The position numbers were made by a program, and so were the translations under genes. The notes beneath the pieces were generated by a model that did no database searches, was not told the origin of the DNA, and worked only from the letters and a program-made list of their open reading frames with translations. This document shows positions 34,915 to 45,997 of a stretch of 64,000 nt of DNA, in pieces. The stretch spans positions 45,370,484 through 45,434,483 of the forward strand of contig CM026426.1 in NCBI GenBank assembly GCA_014871385.1, given 5' to 3'. The number at the start of each line of letters is the position of its first letter. The stretch's first letter is position 1. This DNA is from Ceratodon purpureus. Lineage: Eukaryota > Streptophyta > Bryopsida > Pseudoditrichales > Ditrichaceae.

Positions 34915-35130
34915 CCTTCCTGCACTTGCCCGAATTTCAAGGAGATGGCAATGACGGCACTCGGGAAGCGGGGTCAATGGGGAAATTGTAAGCACTTGTA
35001 CTATCTGTTCACTGTAGTTTGCGGTCTTGAATCAAAGTCGGATACATTCATTCATGCAGCTAGTTTTATCTTCAACAAAGTGAAGCGAGTCCTTAAGAGT
35101 GGCCTTCTGAAGTACTTGGAGAACTATTGA
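34915..35130 (+). pseudogene. MULE transposase, 3' part with SWIM zinc finger
   Basis: Reads CTCPNFKEM, then GQWGNCKHLYYLFTVVCGL and VKRVLKSGLLKYLENY, stop TGA 35128-35130. The CxC...CxH pattern is the SWIM finger that closes many MULE transposases. It is the natural continuation of the gene at 22568-25609, displaced 9.3 kb by the gypsy insertion. Confidence 0.75.
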
Positions 35131-35335
35131 TATGTGATTCGTTGCTCGCACATGTGTCGCCTGAATTTATTTCAACGGTGAGGTAGTGAGATTGAAAGGC
35201 AAAAATTTGCAGTAGCACTGGATTCCATTTCCTCAAATTCGTGTGAGTTTTGCTTCGAATATACACAAGCACTGTAAAGAACTATTTACTAAGAAATGTA
35301 AAGAACTATTTAATTCCTAAAGAGATTATAATGAG

Positions 35336-35494
35336 AGGGTTTAGGAGGGAGTCACGTTAGTGTGTTTGATCCCAAACAAACGTTTTTCAGAGTTTAGGAG
35401 AGAGTCACGTAAGTGTGCTCAGGCCCTCCTGAACCTTTTTCAGGGTTCACGAGGGAGTCATTAAGTGTGCTTGGGCCCTTCCAAACCTTTTCTA
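35336..35494 (+). repeat. Three tandem 53-bp units
   Basis: Units start at about 35336, 35390 and 35442. Each carries GAGGGAGTCACGT-like and AGTGTGYTYGRKCCC-like blocks. Non-coding. Confidence 0.8.
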
Positions 35495-35898
35495 GACTCC
35501 CAGAACCTTGAGAACTTTCAGTCAAAGGGAGGTAGACCGTGACCCTAAACCTTTGTCACAATTTTATGAATAGGGTAGAAGCTTCTGACCATATTAACCC
35601 GACCACGAGGTCCATGCACGACCGTGGAGACCGTAGACCGTTTTCGATTCAAGGTCCTCTACAGTAATTTATATCCTCCTTGGAACCGCTCTCTCTGTCG
35701 CAGATTGCTGTACGTGTGTACACGTGTATGTTGTGTTGCATATGTATGTTCTAATCACTTCTCTGATGCGCACACATTACGTGCAACAACAGGTCTAGAA
35801 AAGGCCGTGTATGCGGCACGTGAGAGAAAAAAATGGCCGCTGCCCGCGTACTTTTTGACGTGGCACTGGCTGTGCCACCGTGGTGCCAGCAACCGCCA

Positions 35899-35990
35899 CG
35901 GAGGCTTGAACCAATGACCTCTTCGCGAGGCGTGAAGAGGGCGTTGCTACAGTGGCGGGCTGACAGCATCTGCCCACTTTGGACCAAACT
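35899..35990 (-). mobile_element. tRNA-derived SINE-like remnant
   Basis: On the minus strand, TGGTCCAAAGTGG (A-box-like, 35974-35986) is followed about 60 nt later by GGTTCAAGCC (B-box-like, 35903-35912). A CCTCTTC...GAAGAGG stem lies between. Ends were not defined. Confidence 0.35.
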
Positions 35991-36167
35991 CCGAGCCGAC
36001 CCGATCATGTCAGCTCGCATATTCCGAGGACCTTTATTCAGGACGCGCCACTGAGGTGCGTGCGGGCAGCGATTCTGGCATCTGCTGCCAGCGGGGGGCA
36101 GGGGGTTCACCTACAAAGGGCAGGCTTACACGGCCTTTTCCAGACCCCATTTTGCACGTAATGGTAG

Positions 36168-36830
36168 TCACAATTCATAGTGTTCGAGTTTTTGACGCTT
36201 GCTTGGGTTTTCATCATCCACAATGGCTGTTGGCTGACGGTCCTCCACATCCACTGCTGGCTCACGACGTCTAATCCAATCAAATTGTTTTACCCATTTA
36301 GGGCTGTTCTGATTACAGCCTTTTGTATCTAGAAAAATACCACTGTCATTTGCTTTCCAAGCGCAATCAATACACATCATGGGATCATCTGGGTCATCCG
36401 AAGGTATCCATAGAAATATGTCCTTGCGGTATTGCCTTGTTGCTGTTAGAATGAACTTGCATATCCATTTCGTAATAAAATGTGGATGTGTAGCTCTCCT
36501 TAAGATAACTCTTGTTGTAGGTTCAATTTCAACCTCTCTTTGAAGACGAGATGGAAGTGTTCTAAGTGTCCAAGCACCATTTGCTGATCCGTAAACCAGC
36601 ATCAATTTGTGGTCAAGGTCATTGAGTATTGAAACAAAGTAGTCACCAAGTCTATCAATCAATCCCCATGTGTATGGATTTACTCCAAACTCGCCCTTCT
36701 TCAGAAAGTGCTTGCAACCTCGAGGCGGACTGTACTGAGAGACATATACTCCATCTGCCTGAATCTTCCAACTACACTCAGTATGTGGCCATTCATCACA
36801 GATAGGACAGTCATTGTGGGGGAAAGCATC
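36168..36830 (-). CDS. Hypothetical protein, intact 220-codon terminal exon
   Basis: Starts after an acceptor (CACCCTAG) at 36831-36832 and runs without interruption to TGA 36168-36170. It has CPIC near the start, and two similar modules: ECSWKIQADGVYVSQ...RGCKHF and DCAWKANDSGIFLDTKGCNQ. This suggests a duplicated Cys-Trp-Lys...Gly-Cys unit that could bind zinc or DNA. A basic stretch near the C-terminus (KRQKLEH) could be a nuclear signal. Family unknown. It is one of the few long frames here without an internal stop. Confidence 0.5.
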   Translation of the reverse strand, partial: DAFPHNDCPICDEWPHTECSWKIQADGVYVSQYSPPRGCKHFLKKGEFGVNPYTWGLIDRLGDYFVSILNDLDHKLMLVYGSANGAWTLRTLPSRLQREVEIEPTTRVILRRATHPHFITKWICKFILTATRQYRKDIFLWIPSDDPDDPMMCIDCAWKANDSGIFLDTKGCNQNSPKWVKQFDWIRRREPAVDVEDRQPTAIVDDENPSKRQKLEHYEL

Positions 36831-37527
36831 CTAGGGTGGTACCATTAGGAACCAAAGACCCAGGAATCAAAGTATCACTCATGTCATATTTGGAAATATT
36901 TGTTCCTTGAAATTCGTAATTATCTTATTGGTGGGTTTAACAAGAAAGAGGTTCACTGGATCTTCGTTCCTTCGCATCCCCTGTTCCTTTGCATGCCCCC
37001 TGTCCCTTTGTATTCGGATTTTTCCCCTACTCTCTTAGAGAGCTTTAGGCTATCGTCTCTCCAAAAATTCTGATGTTGCAACCGTCTCTTCGAAAGTTGC
37101 CCATCGTCTCTCCCAATTAGAAGTTGTTCTCCCTCGTGTCTACGCCTACGGCGTACTGGCTCTCAAAATTTTTGCAACGTCTTTTAGGAATCGAAATATG
37201 TATGTCTTAGGTAATCATATTGTCATTTATTCTCTTCACTTTGATTCTGTTCATTGCACGCTGTTTCGATTTCCTTTTGTTTTGATTGTCGGTTGTCTTG
37301 TATTTCAGTGGCTGCGGTAGGACACCAGAACTTCATACCCCACACCTTGGCTTCTCTGTCTTCGATGCTTTGGCCGCAAGTATTTTTTGGAAGTGTTTTG
37401 CTTGGAGATAGCTATGGTTGAGGGTTTAAGGTTGGCAGCGGGAACAACGATGTTGCTTGTCTAATTTCTCGTCGGAACTTTGTCTTTGTAGTTGGTGTAC
37501 AACCTTCATTTTTTCGTGAATAGGCAG

Positions 37528-38376
37528 GGATTGCGAGGTAAAGGCCGTCCAGTGAAATCTCTCACTGAGAGTGATGTCTCCCTTCAAGAAACTGAGGATG
37601 TTTTGGGGCCAAGGTTCGATAAGAATGGTTGGAAGATTACCAGGAACATTTCACCTGAGGTTCAGTGCCAAATAAATGATCTCTATCGCAGTGTTTTCAG
37701 AAGAGAGTCTGTGTTAAATGACACAATCTCCCTGGAATCTGCTCGTGGAGGCGTGGCGGTGATCAAGGAAATACAAGTTAACTAGGCCGCTTATGTAGTA
37801 GCTGCTTACAGCAAACGGCGAGCTCTCGAGGACAGCAAGAGAGGAAGGGCAGAGCAGCTTCGTTCACCTCACACCAGGAAACTTCAACTCCCCGAATCTG
37901 GCGTGAGCAGTAAAGAAGCCCTACGGTCTGTATCCTTGGAGAGTGATTTATCTGAGCCTCCTATTTCTCCTACGATCACTCTGGAGCGAGGTTCAGGCTT
38001 TAGTGAACCGCCAAGTGTCTCTCTGCCGTCTCTTCCGATTGATAGCACCCGTCCACGGCTGCCACCAACACCTAATTTGCGGCCTAGGATAGATTCTCTT
38101 CCCTCCAGTAAGCGTGGTGAGGGTGTCGTGAAGCATGAACTTGGTCTAAGTACCAACGGGAACTTCAACTGCGCTAGTTGGGTCTTCCTCAATGGCCATG
38201 GATGCAAAACTTGCTCACATTGGGTCTTCTTCAAAGCCCTAGACAGACTCCCTAGTGCAATCAATGCCAAGGACCGAGTTTGCATTGGAATCGCTGTTCA
38301 CGACCGATTTTGTCCGTGGATTAGGTCAAAGAAGAGTGGCGTTCTTGTTGGTACAGGCACTAACTCAGCCAAATGA
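37528..38376 (+). pseudogene. Gene-family member, + copy of an inverted pair
   Basis: Begins after a GGCAG acceptor; one frame reads KGRPVKSLTESD, FDKNGWKITRN, VAVIKEIQVN, TAG (37783-37785), then AAYVVAAYSKRRALEDSKR and a Ser/Pro-rich region (PSLPIDSTRPRLPPTPN) to TGA at 38374-38376. From about 37700 to 38148 it matches the minus-strand gene at 43453-44388, including the same TAG. After KHELGLS the two diverge. Family not recognised; Ser/Pro-rich linker with a basic helix. Confidence 0.5.
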
Positions 38377-38558
38377 AGAAGATGCTAAAGACCTCGCCGT
38401 GTAAATCCAGAACCTTAACTCTTCTTTTGGGGTTATTCATGCATACATTCACCACTATCTGTTGGCTTAGCGCTTTATTTGAATTGTTTTGTTTGAGCTG
38501 TCCAATTGCCAAACACACTAGACCTGTTCTATAATGTACTTGTCTTGTCTTTATTTAG

Positions 38559-39000
38559 ACCCTCTGATCCTTTAAGAATCACAAGCAGTGGACCAAATCT
38601 TGACAGTGTCTTGGATGCACTTCACCATTTTGGAGCTAGAATACCAAAAATGAATGAGAGTGTAATTTCTAACCTTGAATTGCAAAAGAAGGAATTACAA
38701 TAGACCTTCGACATTGCACAAGAGTTTACGTTTTTTGCAAACACTGCAATGGCTGATCTCACTACTCAAAGACAGACATTATCTGAAAATCGCAATGATG
38801 AAGCTCAAGGTGAAATCCGTCATTATGAGTGTGGACTGAAATATGCAAAAGGGATAGTAGAGGTTGCAGTTGCAAAGGAAAGAGAGGCCTTGCTAGCCTT
38901 TCAAGCTAATTGCACAAAAATTGAAGAGCGGCAAAAGGACCATTAGGTACTAGTGAAGATTTCATTTTCAAGTAAAGTGAAGCCACTCTTGCCAATACAG
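38559..39000 (+). pseudogene. Coiled-coil exon with two in-frame TAG codons
   Basis: From an acceptor (TTATTTAG) to a CAG|GTATGT donor in one frame, with TAG at 38701-38703 and 38944-38946. Contains LELQKKELQ, TTQRQTLSENRNDE and VAVAKEREALLAFQ, strongly helical. It probably continues the gene at 37528-38376. Confidence 0.45.
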
Positions 39001-40500
39001 GTATGTATCTTTCATGGCCACCCTTTTTATTTCTTAATGCCTCAAATATCAATTGTTCCTTTCTTTTGATGACATATGTTTAACATTCTGAACCATGTTT
39101 TGCAGTTCAATGCTTGAGTAAAGGTTGCAATCTGCAGTAAGTGCGACATGAGAACTAGTTGGTGCCTACATCCTATTGTTTTGCAAGAAATCTCTTCTAG
39201 ATTCGATATATAATGTATAGACAATGGATGTTATTGTTTTTTTTTTTTTTTTTTTTTTTTTTTTCCTTGATTTCTATGATGAGTATAGTACGAGAATAGT
39301 GCATATTAGCGTACATGTAGTGATTGTCAAAGTGGAATTCACATACACTATTCAGTGAATATAATGTATTCACATGCGCTATTGAGTATACACTATTCAC
39401 ATACATTGTTGTATGAGCCGATTGCTTTAACGAGGGTTTGACTACAAAGAGGTTGCTTTCTGTCTCTTGCTATTACTCTAGATGTTCAAATTTGAGCTGC
39501 AACTTAGTTCACTTAGTAAGCAATTTAGTAGACTGTAACAACGCAATTCTTTTTACTTCAAGCCTTGGTTCCATATCTCCTAGTCTATTTGGACAATGTA
39601 GTTGGGGAAGGTGGTGACTTCAACTTGTGCAAATCTAGCTCTTTGGTTCCTTATCTAATTTTGAATCAGTTGTCTCCATACGGCTCTGCTTGCTTCACGG
39701 CGATTGATTCATTTGAAGCCAACATTGAAGATGCAATACAAACATGTTTAATCTGTTCAATCCTTGTTTACAGTGAGCAGCCCTAAATGTGATATATATA
39801 CTACAGTGTACAATTTCCTTTCATGCAAATCACTATGCTAACCCGGAGTTCACTTTGTTCATTGGCCTCTGCATGACAAGATTATTGAGGACATTACGAG
39901 AACTTTTAGTCGGACCGAATTGCGATATGCATTAATATGATTGAACTAGAGTAGTCTTTAAATTGTAAGAATATGTGCTTACTGCAGATCTAATAGAAGA
40001 CCCTTGCTGCCTGTGTCTTATCAAGTCAAGACATAAAGTTGAATATAAACATCTCAGAGATATCAACAATTTTCAGCTTATTGAAATGCTCCTGAAGGAG
40101 TCTGCAATTATCAACTTGTTCTAGTTAATACTTGAAGTTTGACGCTTAAACCAGACCTCTAGTGATCAAGCCACAAGTGTTATGACCTAGAATGTGTATG
40201 AATGGTATTCTAATCTAGTTTGACAATAGCCGTTGTATTGATGGAGTTTGCTGACATTAGTTTTTGAGTAGAAGCGTTGGTGTCTTCCAAAAGCTCTGTG
40301 AACAATGTTCCATACAAAAATGAGTTTGCAATTGACTTACTAAGATAAAAATTATTCGACTCTGCAAATTTTACAAATCCCTCGTCTAATCGAGTGACAA
40401 TCTCGTGCTTGTTTAGAATGTATATTATCATTGGAATCCTGTAAGACTTTTGTGTGATACTTACGAGATTGTGTGGAAATTGAAAAACTTAAACTGAAAC
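39001..40500. other. No supported gene; 28-nt poly-T at 39237-39264
   Basis: AT-rich sequence after the coiled-coil exon. A run of 28 T sits at 39237-39264. Several ATTCACATACACTATTCA-like short repeats lie at 39340-39400. A few short frames look random. Confidence 0.5.
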
Positions 40501-40906
40501 ACTAGGATTTTGAATATTTGGTAATTGAAAGATTGCTAGAGTCCTTTGGAGAGATGAGCAGCTTAGAAGTACTGATAAGTAATTGTGACAAGCTCAATGT
40601 GCTACCACATTCATTTGGGGGACTAAGAAATCTACCGGACTTGACATAGAGAGCCATTCTTATGAAAAAAAATTTGCAATTCAAGACTACCATTTCAATG
40701 CATGGAATATGCCGAACATATGATCATATTCATTACATTTATCCTACACCAAAAGTAGCCAAGAATACTCAGTTTAATATAAATAGGCATATTCAAAAAC
40801 ACATAGAGCATCAAAAATGGGCCACAAAAATAACAAAACAACCTTGATTGTTGAATGGGTACAATACAAAACCCACTAACTCATGATCAATTCTTATTTC
40901 CAAATC

Positions 40907-42158
40907 CTACACTCTGTCCTTCCCTCCTCTCACTCTTCCAGAAGATTTTCCTTCTGAGGATGATGGAGGGGAGATGTCTACAAGCACCTTCATTACCTCC
41001 TTGGTTTTACCAGATTGGCCTTTCATCCTAGTGGATCTTGGAGTTGCGGAACTTGTAAAAGGGTTCTTCCTTTTCCCACAAGAAGGTTGGACTTCTTTTG
41101 GGTCTTCTTGGTCATTATGGTCTCCTTTCAATGGGGTCTCTATTGGCTCTTCATTGAAATCACATGTTCCACCTCTACCATTCTCCTGACATGACACTTC
41201 GATACGCTGGTCAATTTCTATTAACTCTCAATGCGGTCCAATTACATTCTTATAAACTCTCTCAACATACCCCTCCTCATCTGGACTGGTGTCATTGGCC
41301 TATTCTTCATTTGATTCTTTTTCTAGAAGGTTGTTTGAAACGGGTTTTTGCACAATATCCTTTGGAGTACAACTACTAGCTAATAACAACTTTCGTTTAT
41401 TCAAAAATATTGTAAATACTATCTGCAAGAATTCAATCTCATCTTCTGTTGTGTCCTCTAAATTTGATGATAGATTTGCTTCATGTCCACCAAAAATTTC
41501 CATACCATTTCCACTTGGTCTCGGATAAGGATTTGATCGACCACTTTCTCATCAACTTCAGGGTCAATGGCACGGTTGAAGGGACTTCCAAGTGCTAAGA
41601 AAGCTAATTGGAGTACAAGCTTCAAATCTCTTGCTGGGTCGAAAATATCTTGACATGTTAGACAGAGGAAGATGTTGCCTACACAACCCTTACAAACGCT
41701 TGAATGCCCACAAGGCTGCCGAAAGAATTGCACAAGAAACAGTGTCTTAAATTAAGAGTTAATGAAAATTTAATTACTAAAAAATGCAATGAATATATAG
41801 AACATCTCAAGTACAAGAGAAAGGTAAGGCACAACACCTACAAAGTGACACGGAGATTGCCTAGTTGTTTGCATACTAAACACTCCTCCATATCATCATA
41901 GCCTTGTGAATCATCATCAATAGTGGCCATGGCTACTTGTGAGGGTTGGCTACAGTTGCTACGGTATAAATCCTGCTTACTCTTCTCTTCACAACCAAAC
42001 TTTAACACATCATTAGATAGTGAGTTTTCACTGCCCCTTTTGAATATGTCTCCTTTCCAAGAGCTCACGCGTGTATTTGTACGCAGTCGACAGGTTTGAC
42101 TAGATCTGCTTGCTGCAAAACTAGTACCCAAACATAGTCCATGAACTGAAATCACCAC
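40907..42158 (-). pseudogene. RING-HC-type zinc-finger gene fragment
   Basis: Minus strand. An upstream exon ends MEECLVCKQLGNLRVTL near 41.86 kb. After a gap of about 120 bp the frame at 41733 continues QPCGHSSVCKGCVGN and FLCLTC. Together they give C-x2-C, CxH, C-x2-C, C-x2-C, a RING-HC pattern typical of E3 ubiquitin ligases. Splice phase between the two pieces did not work out cleanly. Downstream frames (41503-41300 and 41197-40907) look like linker and a basic C-terminus, with a frameshift between them. Probably decayed. Confidence 0.45.
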
Positions 42159-43138
42159 ATGACATGCCCATCAAGATTAGTAGACATATAACTCAGAAAA
42201 ATAGAAATGTCTAAAGTCAAACTAGATTCTTAAACGAGGAATCTATTCGTTCACAAATGAACCGGTATTCATGATTAGGATACACGTCAGGAACTTACAA
42301 GACTAAAAGTAGAGTGCTACGGGTGATACTTAATAAACTTAATGTTTAAGGAATGGTAAGAGGATCAAGGACCTTATACACTTATTCCTACACAAAAATC
42401 CTTGCATATCAAGTGTATCAGTAATAAATACATCTTCAGAAGGAACAATAAAAGGATCTAGGAATAGTTCTCCATATTTGTATAGAGATGCCTTGCCTAT
42501 TCAATCTATTAGTAATACAGTTCTCTAGAGACAGTCTTCAAAGAAAATCATTGAGTATATAACGGTAAGGAGTAGGAAGGCATTATTTGGTAAGGAAAGC
42601 TAAAATGCTAAGTAGGAAGTAAGTTCTCTAAATCCAGACCCTAGTTGAGAGCACGTAAGGAAGCAATAAAGTAAAAAGAAAGGAATATGTCTACATAGGT
42701 GTGTCCACACTCTCCTATTTAACAAAGGAAGAGGTAACACATCAGGAAGTAGGAGAACAATTTGGAAGAGAGAAAAACATGAACAAGCAGGTTAGGAAAT
42801 AAAAGTAGAACTTAGTAGATGGAAAAACATGAACACTAATCCAGTGTTGTGTCAAAGGAGTCAGAGTATTCTAAGGACACCTTCTTAATCAACTCAAAGG
42901 AGTCACAAAATTCTATCAAGAATTTTATCAAAAAACAACCAAAAACAATCCAAAACAATGCAAAAACTAGCAACATTAACTTTTCCTTGAAGGATAGAAT
43001 CGAAATCTTTCCAGACATTCCACCAAAGATTAGAGTTGGCAGAATTGAGGGGGGTTGAGGGAAACCCCACAATAATCGCGACTCTGCGTCAAATTCCATG
43101 TCATAGAATTCTTCAATACACAAATTCGACTTTGAAGA

Positions 43139-43324
43139 CTAACTGATTAGATAGAAAGGGTAATAGCAATGCCCACATGAGGTCATAGCAATATTTTTGC
43201 AATGAAAGTCTTCACCACAAATACGGCAGTTCTCTACATACAGAATATTGGAGTCTTTATGAAATTCCTTCGCCCTTTGTATTGGAGAGGGACTGAATTT
43301 ATGTATAGGACCATACTTCAACAA
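43139..43324 (-). pseudogene. Degraded RING-like finger
   Basis: Reads ENCRICGEDFHCKNIAMTSC then GHCYYPFYL. It has the same layout as the finger at 5.8 kb (CGCLFHPWCF), but the expected His and Cys are both Tyr, so zinc binding should be lost. Confidence 0.4.
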
Positions 43325-43452
43325 CCCTATATAATTGACAATTAAATGTTGAAACTACTCCATGCACATTTGACTACTCAATACAAAATTGTACCTTTTT
43401 GTGCATGCTTCTATGCTTTTAACTAAACAAGCACACTATGCCTCTATTTCTT

Positions 43453-44388
43453 CTATTTTAAGAAGGCGTGCTTACTGTTTTGTTCGTCTAAACGCAAATG
43501 ATCCTCTAATCCAAAAATCCTACCTGCAACAAAGTCATTTGAAGAGGAGGTTGGACTATAGTGAGAAAGTTTAGGAGAAGAGTGGCCACGACTAGGGTAG
43601 ATAGGAGTACTACAAACTCCTTGGTCTAGGCAATTTGTCCACATATCAACATATTGACTAGCACTTTCTAGCGCAGCCTTGACCTTCATAAATTTAGATT
43701 GAGCAAACTCAGGAATGGATTTTCTATCACTGCACATCAACTTAGCTCTTCGAAGATCCAACTCTCTCTCCTCCTTCTCTAAGCTCAAAACCCTCAACCG
43801 CTCCTTTGTTGCTATAATACTTACTTGGGCACTAGCTAATAGACACTGGACTCTTACAATGGTCTTGACATTATTTTCCTTGACACTACTCAGACCAAGT
43901 TCATGCTTCACAACACCCTTACAACGCTTACTGGAGGAAACGGAAACTGTCCTTGACTGCAAATTTGGTGTTGGTGGCAGCTGTGGACGGGTGCTGTCAA
44001 TTGGTAGAGACGGCAATGAGACACTATCCGGCTCACTAAACCCATAACCTTCCTTTAGGGTGATCATAGGATAATTAGGAGGCTTAGATAACTCACCCAC
44101 TAAAGATACGGAGCATAGGGCTTCTTTACTGCTCACGACCGTTTCAGGAAGTTGAAGCTTTCTAGTGCGAGGTGCTTGAAGCTGTTCCGCCCTTGCTCTC
44201 CTGCTGTCGTTGAGAGCCCGTTGTTTGCTGTAAGCAGCTATTGCACAAGCGGCCTAGTTGACTTGTATCTCCTTGATCTGAGCAATAACACCTTGCGCAA
44301 ATTCTAGGGAGATTGTTTCGTTAATATCAAATATAACATCAATGGTACTTTGATTCCTTGGTCCTTGGTTCCTAGTGGCTCCACCCAT
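43453..44388 (-). pseudogene. Gene-family member, - copy of the inverted pair
   Basis: From ATG 44388 one frame runs MGGATRNQGPRNQ, DINETISLEFAQ, IKEIQVN, TAG (44254-44256), AACAIAAYSKQRAL, the shared VSLPSLPIDSTRPQLPPTPN block, then a long helical region (ERLRVLSLEKEERELDLRRA) to a stop at 43453. The N-terminal half is homologous to 37528-38148 in opposite orientation. Family unknown. Confidence 0.5.
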
Positions 44389-44399
44389 GGATGCTTCCC

Positions 44400-45640
44400 C
44401 CCATAGATGCACTCTGATCTGGAACAAAATTTATTTCTGCTACAAAAAAGTAAGCAGAAAAGCACGACCCTTGTACTTTAGAACAGTTAGCACCACCTGT
44501 AGAGCATTTCATCCTCACAAGATGGCTCGCATGGTATAGCCCCTCCAACATGTCTAAGTCTGTTATCAAACTAGTGCTTGGAGATGTAGGGAAAAAGTGC
44601 CTAGTCGAATGGCTCGTTGTTGATCTACTATTGTTCTTGCCTGGTCAAATTGGCTTGCCCTAGTTTTTTAAGAGCTGCAAATGGAGTCTTCATTGTCATT
44701 GTTGGCGTTGGCTTCAGCTGCCGTTACTTATGGACTTTGAGCAATGTGAGACTCCACTCCTACGTCAATAAGAGTTGCTCCTAAGATCTATGGTCCGTCA
44801 TCGTGACATAACACGGCCACTCATGGACCTCAACTCCCAAAATCCACATGCCACTGAACACAACAAATGCCCCTCCCAAAATCCAGATTAAAGCAAGACA
44901 CATAGTCCAACTCGGCAAGGACAAACCTCACCTGTACATTCGACGTGACAACCTGACGTCTAACCACCTTTTGAAGTTTTCTCCATTCATTCCAACGCAC
45001 CCTCCGCGACGGAATCGCCACTGGCGGTTTGCCTCTCGAGTTTTTGGGTGGAAAGCCTGTTACGCCCAAAAGCCCGCAAGGCCCAAAAACCTTAGCAGGC
45101 CCTGCTTTTTTTTTCCGAGATCGGGCACTTTGAACCCAAATGAGCTTTGAATTCGATAAGGAAGTCCCACGATCAAACTCACTTGCCCACACAGCTGTTT
45201 GCGTGACACCAACTTGCTCCTTAATATTTTCTTCGAGTTCGAACCGCAAGATTCAAACCCGCAACTTGCCGGTTCCAATTAAAGTATCTCAACCACGGCT
45301 TCCACTAGCCCTTTTCTATGATATGGTGTGGAGCAATAAATGAATTGTTTACGGGCAATGAGGCAACAGAGGTTACGCAAGGTGAGCCCCTCCTTGCCGG
45401 ATTCTGGCGATGGACGGTTCCGTTACAAACCCGTTGAGCTACGCCCTACCCCTTTGTAACGGGGACGTCACATCACATGAGCCCCTCCCTGGAGGAGCTC
45501 ACCCTATACGTAAAAAACATTGGTGGCTGATTCAGCTGTTTTTGCGACTCGCTTAGGAAGTAGAATGCAATCCTGGGGAGCATCGCTGATTCTGTCGCTC
45601 GCACTGCCGATTCCAACGTTCTCAATAAGGTTTCCAAAGT
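44400..45640. other. No supported gene; SINE-like remnant inside
   Basis: Non-coding. At 45244-45298 (-) the strings GTGGTTGAGATACTT and GCGGGTTTGAATCTTGC have the spacing and form of tRNA A box and T-arm/B box. They look like a tRNA-derived SINE with C-to-T changes. TAGCTCAACGGG near 45450 (-) is another tRNA-like string. Confidence 0.4.
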
Positions 45641-45651
45641 TTTTAACGCTT

Positions 45652-45760
45652 GAGAGCGGACAGGGAGTTGCTTGTGCCGCGCGCGCGGCTACAGGTCGCC
45701 CTGCCGGGCTCGCCCTGGAGCCCCTTGCACGGCAGAACAGGCAACTCCCTGCCCGCTCTC
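45652..45760. repeat. Foldback palindrome upstream of TRAP-alpha
   Basis: GAGAGCGGACAGGGAGTTGC (45652-45671) pairs with GCAACTCCCTGCCCGCTCTC (45741-45760), 19 of 20 positions, around a GC-rich centre with GCCGCGCGCGCGGC. It lies 238 bp before the TRAP-alpha start codon. Confidence 0.85.
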
Positions 45761-45997
45761 TAGTACAAAATCCACACAGGGCTACTATCTCAACGTCTTC
45801 ACCTCCATACCCTTATTGAGTGCGTTTCAGACGACGCCGGTTGGACTCCGCAAGCGTGAGGCAACGAGTCGCGTTCGCTCGCTCAGAACGAGTCCAGATC
45901 GCTTCTATTATTGTGGGGTAATTGGGGTTGAGATCTCTCTGAGCAGTGCAGTTCAGTCCAGCACTCAGACCTTTTACTTCTGGTGCGACTCACAGCC

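Noticed and set aside
35336..35494. CRISPR-like array
   Set aside because: Units are contiguous and diverged, without unique spacers, in a plant nuclear context; simple tandem repeat.
45240..45460. Intact tRNA gene
   Set aside because: A-box and T-arm-like strings are present, but no complete cloverleaf with acceptor stem could be drawn.
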